Positions 1 through 6,727 are shown, counted from the first letter of the stretch. The stretch: DNA of 6,810 nucleotides from an uncultured Bacteroidales bacterium (GCA_937877465.1 CALFIT010000078.1:1-6810), one strand, 5' to 3'. The notes: generated by a model from the letters alone, not told the origin. A program made the numbers and translations.

Positions 1-1552
1 CGCCGAGCGGCTGTCGGGCTTGACTTCCATCGCCATGCGCCTCGAAATCAAGGCGGGCATGAACAACTGCACCATCATCAATGACTACTACAACTCCGAC
101 GTCAACTCGCTGTCCATCGCCTTGGACGTGATGCGGCAGCAACACCAGCATCAGCGTCGCGTGGTCATCCTGTCCGATATCCTGCAAAGCGGACGCAACG
201 AGATGGATTTGTACGCCGAAATCGCCCAGATGCTGAAGGCCAAAGACGTCGACGTGCTGATTGGCATCGGCGAAAGCATCTCGCGGCAGGCAAGCAAGTT
301 CGACATGGAATGCCATTTCTATCCCAACGTGGCCGACTTCTTGGCGCATTTCCCCTTCTCGAAGTTCAACAACCAGACAATTCTGCTTAAGGGCGCTCGT
401 GCTTTCGAGTTTGAGCAGATTGGGATGGAGTTGCAGGAGAAGGCGCACGAGACGGTATTGGAAATCAACTTTAACCATTTGGTCGGCAACTTGAACCATT
501 TCCGCTCCAAGGTCAAGCCCGAGACCAAGCTCATGGTGATGGTGAAGGCCTTCGGCTATGGCAGCGGCAACCTCGAAGTCTCTAATGTGCTTCAATTCCA
601 TAACGTTGATTATCTGACCGTTGCCTTTGCCGATGAGGGCGTGGAGCTGCGTCGCGCGGGCATCAACCTGCCCATCATGGTGATGAGCCCGGAGGTGAAC
701 AGCTACGACAACATCATCAAGTATCACCTTGAGCCTGAGGTGTTCAGCTTCCGCAATTTGGAGTTCATCGAGAAGGCATTGCAAAACCAAGCCCTGCCCG
801 AGGCGCATCCGCTCAACGTCCACATCAAGCTCGACACGGGGATGCACCGCCTTGGCTTCTCCAACGACGAGTTGCCAGAACTCATCCGCCGCATCAAGGC
901 CAACCCCATGCTGCATGTGAAGAGCGTGTTTTCGCATTTGGCCACCGCCGACAATCCCGCTGAGGATGAGTTTACGTTGAGTCAAATCAAGAAGTTTGAA
1001 GAAGGTAGCAAAATCATCGTGGAGGCGTTTCCGCACAAGGTGTTGCGCCATATCCTCAACACGGCGGGCATCACACGCTTTCCGCAATACCAGTTCGACA
1101 TGGTGCGCTTGGGCATCGGGCTTTACGGTGTACCCACTTGCGAGGCCGACAGGGGTATGTTGCAGCCCGTGGTCGCGCTCAAGACGACCATCAACCAGAT
1201 CAAACACGTTCCGGCGGGCGACAGCATTGGCTACAACCGCCACGGTCGCGCCGAGAAGGACATGCGCATCGGCATCGTCCCGATTGGCTATGCCGACGGG
1301 CTTTCGCGTTTGCTCGGTAATGGCAATGGAAAGTTTTATGTGAACGGCCAGCAAGTGCCCGTTGTCGGCGACATCTGCATGGACATGTGCATGCTCGACC
1401 TGACCCACATCAAAGCCGCCGAAGGCGACACGGTGGTCATCTTTGACGCTGAGCACGATATCGCCGACATCGCCAAGGCGTGCCAGACCATACCCTATGA
1501 AATAATGACACGCGTCTCACAACGGGTGAAGCGGGTGTATTATCAGGAGTGA
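1..1552 (+). CDS. murF-alr: Bifunctional MurF ligase / alanine racemase, 3' part (5' end outside the window)
   Basis: This is the C-terminal part of a fused cytoplasmic peptidoglycan-precursor enzyme. MurF adds D-Ala-D-Ala to UDP-MurNAc-tripeptide, and the racemase makes D-alanine from L-alanine. The reading frame is open from base 2, so the gene begins upstream; the TTG at 20 is an internal leucine, not a start. About the first 110 visible residues are the MurF C-terminal domain, including the NDYYNSD motif. The racemase domain starts near base 450 (ETVLEINFNHL). It has the PLP-binding lysine in VMVKAFGYGSG (codon 545-547), the catalytic tyrosine in SIGYNRHG (codon 1232-1234), and the usual IPIGYADG and DICMDM segments. 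The KAFGYGSG form replaces the commoner KANAYGHG, which I take to be normal for Bacteroidota. The TGA is at 1550-1552. The fusion is characteristic of Bacteroidota. Codon use is GC-rich, unlike the next four genes. The racemase half is complete and looks functional. Confidence 0.95.
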   Translation, partial: AERLSGLTSIAMRLEIKAGMNNCTIINDYYNSDVNSLSIALDVMRQQHQHQRRVVILSDILQSGRNEMDLYAEIAQMLKAKDVDVLIGIGESISRQASKFDMECHFYPNVADFLAHFPFSKFNNQTILLKGARAFEFEQIGMELQEKAHETVLEINFNHLVGNLNHFRSKVKPETKLMVMVKAFGYGSGNLEVSNVLQFHNVDYLTVAFADEGVELRRAGINLPIMVMSPEVNSYDNIIKYHLEPEVFSFRNLEFIEKALQNQALPEAHPLNVHIKLDTGMHRLGFSNDELPELIRRIKANPMLHVKSVFSHLATADNPAEDEFTLSQIKKFEEGSKIIVEAFPHKVLRHILNTAGITRFPQYQFDMVRLGIGLYGVPTCEADRGMLQPVVALKTTINQIKHVPAGDSIGYNRHGRAEKDMRIGIVPIGYADGLSRLLGNGNGKFYVNGQQVPVVGDICMDMCMLDLTHIKAAEGDTVVIFDAEHDIADIAKACQTIPYEIMTRVSQRVKRVYYQE

Positions 1553-1561
1553 AAAATTTGC

Positions 1562-1583
1562 AGGGAATGCCGGTTTTTTCCCT
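1562..1583 (+). terminator. Weak hairpin after murF-alr, possible terminator
   Basis: Ten bases after the stop codon, AGGGAA (1562-1567) can pair with TTCCCT (1578-1583) across a 10-base loop. A run of seven T follows at about 1594-1600. The stem is short and the T-run is not directly attached, so this is only a possible terminator for murF-alr. Confidence 0.25.
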
Positions 1584-1650
1584 TCAATGAGAATTTTTTT
1601 GGACATAACCCTTTGTTTTCAAAATGTTATTTGTAATTTTTGGGCGAAAA

Positions 1651-1669
1651 TTCAAAATGGCATTTTGAA
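1651..1669. repeat. Near-perfect palindrome between convergent genes; possible bidirectional terminator
   Basis: TTCAAAATG (1651-1659) and CATTTTGAA (1661-1669) are exact reverse complements around one central base. A further direct copy of TTCAAAATG lies at 1618-1626. On the minus strand the palindrome is followed by TTTT, and it lies 32 bases beyond the M3 stop codon, so it may end the restriction-modification transcript. The stem is AT-rich and the real loop would be only three bases. A protein-binding site is equally possible. The rest of the 148-base gap (1553-1700) is AT-rich with no gene visible. Confidence 0.35.
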
Positions 1670-1700
1670 GATATGATGGATTGTTCTTGAGCAGATTTAT

Positions 1701-2894
1701 TTAGTTTAGTCCGACCAAATCACTTAAGGGGCGAATTTTTGCACGGTAAGTGTTGATTTTTTGTTTCAGGTTGGGTTGTTTTGTGAACGCAATTTCTTTT
1801 GAGTTGTCAAACGGTAAGACCACATAGTATGGGGCTTTTTCTGGATGAAAACCATATTGCTCCAATGTCTCTCTGGCCCAAATTTGGAACATTCCTTTGT
1901 TGTTCAATTTGAATAGATGACAATCTTCTCCATTCGTATGCAGAAGGACATACTTCATGCGCTCGAATCCGGAAGTAACAAGCAAAGAACCTTTGGCATC
2001 TCCGGCACGCAGATAGCAAATCCCTTTTTCTATCATCAAGTTTTTAAGGTCTTTTCTTGCATGATTGACAATTACCATGACATCATCCGGCACCTCTGAA
2101 ATCTTCTTTAGAATTTTTTGCGCCATATTGGGTTCGCCAATTTCATTGCGGCGGCGAATTCCATAATCTAGGTAATCTTGGTTTTGGTCGACACCTATGA
2201 AACTGCGTCCCAGCAAGTTTGCAGCAATTCCTGAGGTACAACTTCCGGCAAACGGATCGAGAATTGTATCTCCTTGTTTCGTACATGAGAGAATAATACG
2301 ATACAACAGTCGTAAAGGTTTTTGGGTAGGATGTTTTCCGAGTTTTTTCTCCCATGATGATGTTGCGGGGATTCTCCAGACATCTGTCAATGGACTGCCA
2401 CCATTAAATTGTTTCATCAAATCGTAATTGTAGAAATGATGCTGGTCGTTTTTTTTTCTTGCCCAAATAATATATTCGGCGGAGTAACTTAGACGGTCGT
2501 CGGCGTATGTGTTTGGCGGATCTGTTTTGTTCCAGACAACAAGGTTGAGTATTTTAAACCCCAACTCATCAAGACATAAAGCTACCGAGAAAATGTTGTG
2601 ATATGTTCCGCTTACCCAAATAGTGCCATTGTCTTTTAAAACCCTGTGTGCTGCTGTCAGCCATTTTCTATTGAAGTCGTTCTTTTCTTCCAAGTTTCTT
2701 ATCCTATCCCAATCTCCTTTATCGAAACTCGTGTATGTGTCTTTTATCCAAACACGTTTTTTGCCAGTTGAAAGGAAATATGGAGGGTCGGCAAAGATAC
2801 AGTCGGCAATTCCCGCATTGAGGCTGTCGCAAACAGATGCACTATCTCCGTGATAGAGGGTGAAAGCATTTTCTATGGAGTAGTATGGAATCAT
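1701..2894 (-). CDS. M3: beta-class DNA adenine methyltransferase with a long C-terminal extension
   Basis: A 397-residue site-specific DNA methyltransferase of the N6_N4_Mtase family, predicted to move a methyl group from S-adenosylmethionine to adenine N6. The catalytic motif ADPPY (residues 35-39) comes first, then a target-recognition stretch, then KHPTQKP (187-193) and the SAM-binding DPFAGSCTSG (213-222). That order defines the beta class, the architecture of DpnA and MboI-type second methylases. DPPY rather than SPPY favours adenine over N4-cytosine. The catalytic core ends near residue 250. About 145 more residues follow that I do not recognise; they may help in target recognition or partner binding. 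The ATG at 2894 is two bases after the endonuclease stop (TAG AT ATG), making this the last gene of the operon. The TAA is at 1703-1701. A FokI-type system would seem to need only M1 and M2, so its role is open: extra protection at the same site, methylation of single-stranded DNA as known for DpnA, or a different target. Class assignment is firm; specificity is unknown. Confidence 0.88.
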   Translation of the reverse strand: MIPYYSIENAFTLYHGDSASVCDSLNAGIADCIFADPPYFLSTGKKRVWIKDTYTSFDKGDWDRIRNLEEKNDFNRKWLTAAHRVLKDNGTIWVSGTYHNIFSVALCLDELGFKILNLVVWNKTDPPNTYADDRLSYSAEYIIWARKKNDQHHFYNYDLMKQFNGGSPLTDVWRIPATSSWEKKLGKHPTQKPLRLLYRIILSCTKQGDTILDPFAGSCTSGIAANLLGRSFIGVDQNQDYLDYGIRRRNEIGEPNMAQKILKKISEVPDDVMVIVNHARKDLKNLMIEKGICYLRAGDAKGSLLVTSGFERMKYVLLHTNGEDCHLFKLNNKGMFQIWARETLEQYGFHPEKAPYYVVLPFDNSKEIAFTKQPNLKQKINTYRAKIRPLSDLVGLN

Positions 2895-2896
2895 AT

Positions 2897-4672
2897 CTAT
2901 GAATATGTTACCTCTGTGTTATGATTGAGTTTTTCCATAAATGCATCGTAAGACAACAACCCTCCTTTGATAGCTTCGGCAAAGTAGAGAAGATTTTCCG
3001 TGTTAAGTGCAGCGCCATTTGTGCCCGTACTTTCTTTAATTCCGCTGAGTGCAGAATGAATATCACCACGGAAAAGCGAGGAAATAAACACAAAATTGAA
3101 CGTTACAATATCAGATGGGAAATATTCCCACCACTTATTGGGGTTTCGTTCCGGTCGGCGTTCGTTGTTCTCCTGTACATATCGAATCATCTGGTCAGCC
3201 ATGTGGCGGTCAATGGTAAAACCTTTAGAGTAAGCTTTGTTGTCAATTATCACGCCTCTCTGGTTGTGCGAAATAATGCCATCAGGTTTGCGCGAGCCTC
3301 CAAGATGCCGTCCAATGAAGTGTAGTTCGTTAGTTAATAAGTCAATGGTAAATATCTCGAAAATGCGGTTGTCTTTGCCCTCGAAAGAGTAGTCGATAAG
3401 ATTGAGATACTTGTGGTCAATGTGTTGCAGTTTTTCACGGACGCGCTCTCGGATAATGGATGCTTGCGAATCTTCATCAACCTCGATTGTAGTAGGTACA
3501 ATCAGTTTGGTAATGGTGTCTAGAAGATGATATTCACCGTATTGATTTACTATATTCAACCCAATGTATTTCAACCCTTTGAGGTCGTCTTTTACAATCG
3601 TTTCTGTTGCTTCTAAGCCATGGCTTTGAAGATGTTCGACAATTTGTGGTAACGAGCGTTTTTGTACGCCCCCTATATATTTAAGAATTGTTGCTCGGCG
3701 TTTGCGTAAAAGTTCTGCTTGCGGGGCTTTGCTTGCCAGCATTTCACGATATACTATTTTTGGTATGCGGGCGCTACTGCTTTTGCCTATGGCTCGTTTA
3801 TAGTTTTTCAGTCCCTCTGCTGTAATTGAAAAAGCCGCGCCGATAGTGGTGGTGTATGAGTTACTGCCAATTGTTTCAGTCACTTGTTTGGGCGATTTGG
3901 CCACCCAACCGATATGTTCTAACCAACCACAAATCATACGTGCATATTTATCGGATGAGCCTTCAAAATTAGAACGTAATTTGCTTTTCTCGTTTTGGCT
4001 GGAGGCTGTTTCGTATGCTTGCACCCAAATGTTTTGAGGAATAGAGGTGAAGCCAGCCTCGTCAGTGAAACCGAGTAGTTTACCTATTTCAAACTTGGTG
4101 TAGTGGTTGCCATCGCTCAGTATGCCCAAGATGCGACATGCTGGCGGATAAGCAAGATAGGCGTTACCGAGAATGGAATTTTCTTCTGTCTTTGTTTTTG
4201 CCAAAACAAAAGCCCTTCCACTTTCTGATAGCGAGCAAGTGTCGTCATCGTAATTGTAGTCCAAAAAACCAAGAGATACGGCCCAACGCAAAAATCCGTC
4301 AGCTGTCCAATCATCAGTATAAGGTTTTTTTATTCGGATACTTTTTCCGTCGATAACATATGTTTTGAATTGTTGTCCAGTAAGTGCGGCTTGTGCCAAG
4401 CCTGAACACTTGGCATTTGAACGACTACCACTACCACAACCATACCCTTTTAGAAGAACGTATGATATTTTAGTTTGTGAAAGTGCATTTACAAAAGAGT
4501 CGTATAACTCAGCGGTTTCCAATAAATGAGCATCCCGTAAAAGAGGCAATCGATTTTGCAACATTGATGTATGGAAATCGCTATCTTTAACGAAAAGCGA
4601 TACTATCTTTTTGAGGTTATCTGTAGAGGAGGGGTTTTGTATCCATCCGAAAGTGCGTTGAACTCTTGGCAT
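2897..4672 (-). CDS. FokI-like type IIS restriction endonuclease
   Basis: A full-length homologue of R.FokI: 591 residues against roughly 580. The N-terminal two-thirds is the recognition region. It opens with RTFGWIQNP at the same residue numbers as FokI and later has WTADGFLRW (122-130), AYPPACRIL (174-182), GFTSIPQNI (207-215) and EGSSDKYARMI (237-247). Aligned by eye to the FokI base-contacting residues as I recall them, Q12, N13, R84, Q100, W122, E237, K242 and R245 match, while FokI N217 is S234 here. The cleavage domain (about 400-591) has the PD-(D/E)xK catalytic set D464 (RKPDG), D477 and K479 (IIDNKAY), matching FokI D450, D467 and K469. The FokI dimer-interface pair D483/R487 is kept as D493/R497. 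The enzyme should bind as a monomer, then pair nuclease domains to cut outside its site. About 12 residues are inserted before W122. The ATG at 4672 is one base after the M2 stop (TAA C ATG). The gene is AT-rich relative to the flanks. It appears intact and active. Confidence 0.96.
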   Translation of the reverse strand: MPRVQRTFGWIQNPSSTDNLKKIVSLFVKDSDFHTSMLQNRLPLLRDAHLLETAELYDSFVNALSQTKISYVLLKGYGCGSGSRSNAKCSGLAQAALTGQQFKTYVIDGKSIRIKKPYTDDWTADGFLRWAVSLGFLDYNYDDDTCSLSESGRAFVLAKTKTEENSILGNAYLAYPPACRILGILSDGNHYTKFEIGKLLGFTDEAGFTSIPQNIWVQAYETASSQNEKSKLRSNFEGSSDKYARMICGWLEHIGWVAKSPKQVTETIGSNSYTTTIGAAFSITAEGLKNYKRAIGKSSSARIPKIVYREMLASKAPQAELLRKRRATILKYIGGVQKRSLPQIVEHLQSHGLEATETIVKDDLKGLKYIGLNIVNQYGEYHLLDTITKLIVPTTIEVDEDSQASIIRERVREKLQHIDHKYLNLIDYSFEGKDNRIFEIFTIDLLTNELHFIGRHLGGSRKPDGIISHNQRGVIIDNKAYSKGFTIDRHMADQMIRYVQENNERRPERNPNKWWEYFPSDIVTFNFVFISSLFRGDIHSALSGIKESTGTNGAALNTENLLYFAEAIKGGLLSYDAFMEKLNHNTEVTYS

Positions 4673-4673
4673 G

Positions 4674-5513
4674 TTAGTAATTAGTTATTAGAACTTCAAT
4701 GGTTTTTTTGCCTTTCTCTTTGGCTTGGTAACTGCTGTTTGCGTAGTTAGCATTGATGAAGTGAGTGTGGTATCGTTGCCTCCAATCATTAAGTTGTTCA
4801 TTGACTTCCCCCTTGTGCTCGATAACATTAGAAAGAGCAAAGTGGATTTTTCGCTCGTTGAGATTGTCAAGAATATGAAAGAGTGCGATATCGTCATCTG
4901 TCGTCCAGCCTTCAAAGCCTCGTTTTCCATCATTATAAGTGCCACATGAGATTCGATAGGGTGGGTCGGCATAGAGGAAATCGCCCGCTTCCAGTCTTTC
5001 AAGATCCATAAAGCGGAAATTATCAGCGGTGAAAGTCATCGTTTGTATTTTGCCATGCAACATGCGCAAATTACTTTCTATTTGAGGGTTATATGAACTG
5101 CGATTTATTCCAAAAGGATTGTTAAACTCGCCCCGATTGTTGAAACGGAATTGGTGATTGAATCCATAGCATACCAGTACAAAGAGTTGCAACGGGTCGC
5201 GCGTTTCGTTGTAGTCGGCACGTAATGTGTTGTAACCTTCGCGATTGGTTTTGTTTAGGTTGTAGTTGAGTATGATGGTATTTATCTCCTGCAACATTAT
5301 GTCTAATTCGCGTTGTTTCATATCTTCGTACATGCCAATGACATAATTGTTGATGTCGTTGCAGATGATGTGGTTAGCGTGAACATTAAGAGACACATCT
5401 AATCCCCCGGCAAACATATCAACAAAAGTGTTGATTTGTTCGGGAAACAGCGGCAAGAGTTGTGGCAAAAGCTTGTACTTTCCGCCTATGTAATTGAGTG
5501 GCGATTTGTTCAT
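4674..5513 (-). CDS. M2: Dam/D12-class DNA adenine methyltransferase, counterpart of the M.FokI C-terminal half
   Basis: A 279-residue alpha-class N6-adenine methyltransferase (MethyltransfD12 family). The order is N-terminal motif X (NYIGGKYKLL, residues 7-16), motif I for SAM binding (DMFAGG, 32-37, with the acidic ND at 52-53), a recognition region of about 120 residues, and the catalytic motif IV ADPPY (182-186). The length is normal for a Dam-type enzyme. I chose the ATG at 5513 because it lies just before motif X and leaves one base after the M1 stop (TAA T ATG). The longer frame from 5528 would use a TTG and overlap M1. In FokI two such domains are fused and each methylates one strand of the asymmetric site; here the second is a separate gene between M1 and the endonuclease. 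I infer that it protects the strand M1 does not (probably the CATCC strand), from position and class rather than from a residue-level match. The family call is firm; the strand is a guess. Confidence 0.92.
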   Translation of the reverse strand: MNKSPLNYIGGKYKLLPQLLPLFPEQINTFVDMFAGGLDVSLNVHANHIICNDINNYVIGMYEDMKQRELDIMLQEINTIILNYNLNKTNREGYNTLRADYNETRDPLQLFVLVCYGFNHQFRFNNRGEFNNPFGINRSSYNPQIESNLRMLHGKIQTMTFTADNFRFMDLERLEAGDFLYADPPYRISCGTYNDGKRGFEGWTTDDDIALFHILDNLNERKIHFALSNVIEHKGEVNEQLNDWRQRYHTHFINANYANSSYQAKEKGKKTIEVLITNY

Positions 5514-5514
5514 A

Positions 5515-6525
5515 TTATTGCTTTTCAATAAAATATAGTTGTTCTTTCAATCCATCGGTGTTGTTTGGTATTTTGTTTTTGTATCTGCGATAAGGGTACT
5601 CGTATAGATGGAAGGTGTTATGAATTCCGATTTGATGGAGAATCTCGCTCAACTCTTCTGGATGGAGTAGACCTTCGGTGTTGTATGAGATGAGAATATA
5701 ACGGCAGTTGAGGGTTTGGAGAAGGTCAGAAAAAGCTTGGTGAACACGACTTTTTCTACAGAAATCAGACTTGGCGTCATTATCAGTGCGAATGCCAGTA
5801 ATTCCATGAATTTTTGGATAATCATATCGTGCGATTGTCTCAAGGATATGATAGTTTGGGAGGTATTCGCGCTCATTGTATGGTGGGTCAAGATAGGCGA
5901 TGTCGGATTGGATATGTGTAGCAAGGTTGATGGCATTCTTGTTATAGACATGTGCGGTTTGTATGCTATCAAAGACAGGTAGAGGCTCAAGAGTAAGAGG
6001 CTTGTATGTGCGAACATCCCAATATTTGAGATAGGCAGCATAGGTGCCTGTAATATTTGCTACAAATGGTACTGCGGAGATAAGACTGGCAAGAAGATAG
6101 AAATACTCGTTGTTAGTCAATTCAGGGCGCAGGCGGTCGATTTCTTGGCGGATAATGTCTATTTTAAGGGCGTTGCTGCGCTGGAAATACATACGACTGC
6201 ATGTGTCGTTGGGTGTGTAATTGTGTGCTATGAAGTTGTGTGGGTCATTGGGGCTGCATTGATCTGTGGGTAAACCGTTGAGATATGCAAGTAGTTCCAT
6301 TAGGCGAGGTGTGGTCGTATTGTTGCATAGGATACCTTGATTGAGAACAAAAGAAAAATACAAAACGTCGTTGGCTGTAACTTCATATCCCTGTGCCTTA
6401 AATGCTTGTGCAACAACTCCACTCCCTGAGAAAATATCAACGGCACTTCGCACATTGTGAGTGAGTCGTTGAATGACATCAAGGATGTGTTCGGTCATTA
6501 AAGATTTTCCACCGATATAACGCAT
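5515..6525 (-). CDS. M1: DNA adenine methyltransferase resembling the M.FokI N-terminal half
   Basis: A 336-residue alpha-class N6-adenine methyltransferase. It starts with motif X (MRYIGGK, residues 1-7), then motif I (DIFSGSG, 30-36), and carries the catalytic DPPY at 213-216, inside LDPPYNERE. The resemblance to the N-terminal half of M.FokI, as I remember it, includes the start (MRFIGSK in M.FokI), a HNYTP...RMYF block (101-114), a GTYAAYLKYWD block (160-170), NYHILETIA (224-232) and YEYPYRRYKNK (308-318). M.FokI also has its first catalytic aspartate near residue 217. That half is reported to methylate the adenine of the GGATG strand, so this protein probably does the same. The start is the ATG at 6525: it matches the family start and follows AAGGG (6538-6534) with an 8-base gap. 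A frame extension to the TTG at 6549 would run into the -7 promoter box. It is the first gene of the operon, so methylation can begin before the endonuclease is made. The TAA is at 5517-5515. Confidence 0.95.
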   Translation of the reverse strand: MRYIGGKSLMTEHILDVIQRLTHNVRSAVDIFSGSGVVAQAFKAQGYEVTANDVLYFSFVLNQGILCNNTTTPRLMELLAYLNGLPTDQCSPNDPHNFIAHNYTPNDTCSRMYFQRSNALKIDIIRQEIDRLRPELTNNEYFYLLASLISAVPFVANITGTYAAYLKYWDVRTYKPLTLEPLPVFDSIQTAHVYNKNAINLATHIQSDIAYLDPPYNEREYLPNYHILETIARYDYPKIHGITGIRTDNDAKSDFCRKSRVHQAFSDLLQTLNCRYILISYNTEGLLHPEELSEILHQIGIHNTFHLYEYPYRRYKNKIPNNTDGLKEQLYFIEKQ

Positions 6526-6532
6526 CGTTTTG

Positions 6533-6538
6533 TCCCTT
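6533..6538 (-). promoter_or_regulatory. Ribosome-binding site deciding the M1 start
   Basis: On the minus strand AAGGGA lies 8 bases before the ATG at 6525. It supports that ATG over the upstream in-frame TTG at 6549, which has no comparable site and would lie inside the promoter. Confidence 0.55.
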
Positions 6539-6544
6539 TTTGGG

Positions 6545-6609
6545 TGCAAAAATATGCAATTTACCCATGCTTAGCAATAGGAAATGGTTGTTTTTCTGCA
6601 AATAATGCA
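6545..6609. repeat. Two similar TGCA-flanked inverted repeats around the operon promoter
   Basis: TGCAAAAATATGCA (6545-6558) covers the -7 box, and TGCAAATAATGCA (6597-6609) lies upstream of the -33 box. Both read TGCAAA...TGCA, and their centres are about 52 bases apart, close to five DNA turns. The second extends to CTGCA/TGCAG arms of 5 bases. They could be operator sites for a repressor, perhaps one of the methyltransferases, but short TGCA pairs in AT-rich DNA can arise by chance. Confidence 0.3.
6547..6577 (-). promoter_or_regulatory. Bacteroidota-type promoter of the restriction-modification operon
   Basis: On the minus strand TTG (6577-6575) is followed after exactly 20 bases by TATTTTTG (6554-6547). 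These match the Bacteroides -33 (TTG/TTTG) and -7 (TAnnTTTG) elements and their usual spacing. Transcription would start near 6541, leaving a leader of about 16 bases that holds the ribosome-binding site. It is the only such pair I found between the atp terminator and M1. Confidence 0.65.
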
Positions 6610-6669
6610 GGACAATAGTGTTTTCTTCGCTATATTTGTAGAGATTAAAGACTTTATTTACACAAACTA

Positions 6670-6699
6670 AAAGCGACCCCTTTATTTGGGAGTCGCTTT
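6670..6699 (-). terminator. Rho-independent terminator of the atp operon
   Basis: AAAGCGAC (6670-6677) pairs with GTCGCTTT (6692-6699), extended by CCC (6678-6680) with GGG (6688-6690) and one unpaired A at 6691. The loop is TTTATTT. On the minus strand the stem ends in a T-run and is followed by AGTTTGTG. It lies 28 bases after the atpG stop, so it separates atp transcription from the restriction-modification promoter downstream. Confidence 0.85.
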
Positions 6700-6727
6700 C
6701 TTGTCCGTTGGTATAGCGTTAAGCCCT

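Larger units (their letters stand above)
1701..6525 (-). other. Four-gene FokI-type restriction-modification operon (M1-M2-R-M3)
   Basis: Four minus-strand genes are packed with gaps of 1, 1 and 2 bases, with a single promoter before the first and no internal gap large enough for another. No controller (C) protein gene is present. The module is AT-rich and lies between GC-rich housekeeping genes (murF-alr and atpG), as expected for horizontally acquired DNA. No transposase, integrase, tRNA or clear flanking repeat is visible, so the route of entry cannot be read from the window. Confidence 0.9.

Noticed and set aside
996..1343. A 115-codon plus-strand frame inside murF-alr
   Set aside because: It is Arg/Ser-rich, out of frame with the conserved racemase, and typical of a shadow frame in GC-rich coding DNA.
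2921..3325. A plus-strand open frame of 134 codons inside the endonuclease gene
   Set aside because: It is antisense to the conserved FokI cleavage domain, has no recognisable motif, and is best explained as a shadow of the real gene.
5514..5528. A 5-residue extension of M2 from a TTG at 5528, overlapping M1
   Set aside because: The ATG at 5513 gives the same 1-base stop-start junction as the next gene pair and starts just before motif X.
1701..6525. A DpnII-type system (Dam-like, DpnA-like and endonuclease genes)
   Set aside because: The mix of alpha- and beta-class methyltransferases suggests it, but the endonuclease is clearly FokI-like and M1 resembles the M.FokI N-terminal half, so GATC specificity is not supported.
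6526..6549. An 8-residue N-terminal extension of M1 from a TTG at 6549
   Set aside because: The TTG overlaps the -7 promoter box, lacks a ribosome-binding site, and lies before the family's usual MRYIGGK-type start at 6525.
1553..6727. CRISPR arrays, tRNAs, riboswitches, transposases or integrase sites
   Set aside because: I looked in both intergenic gaps and found no regular repeat-spacer pattern, tRNA-like fold, mobility gene or clear direct repeats at the island ends.
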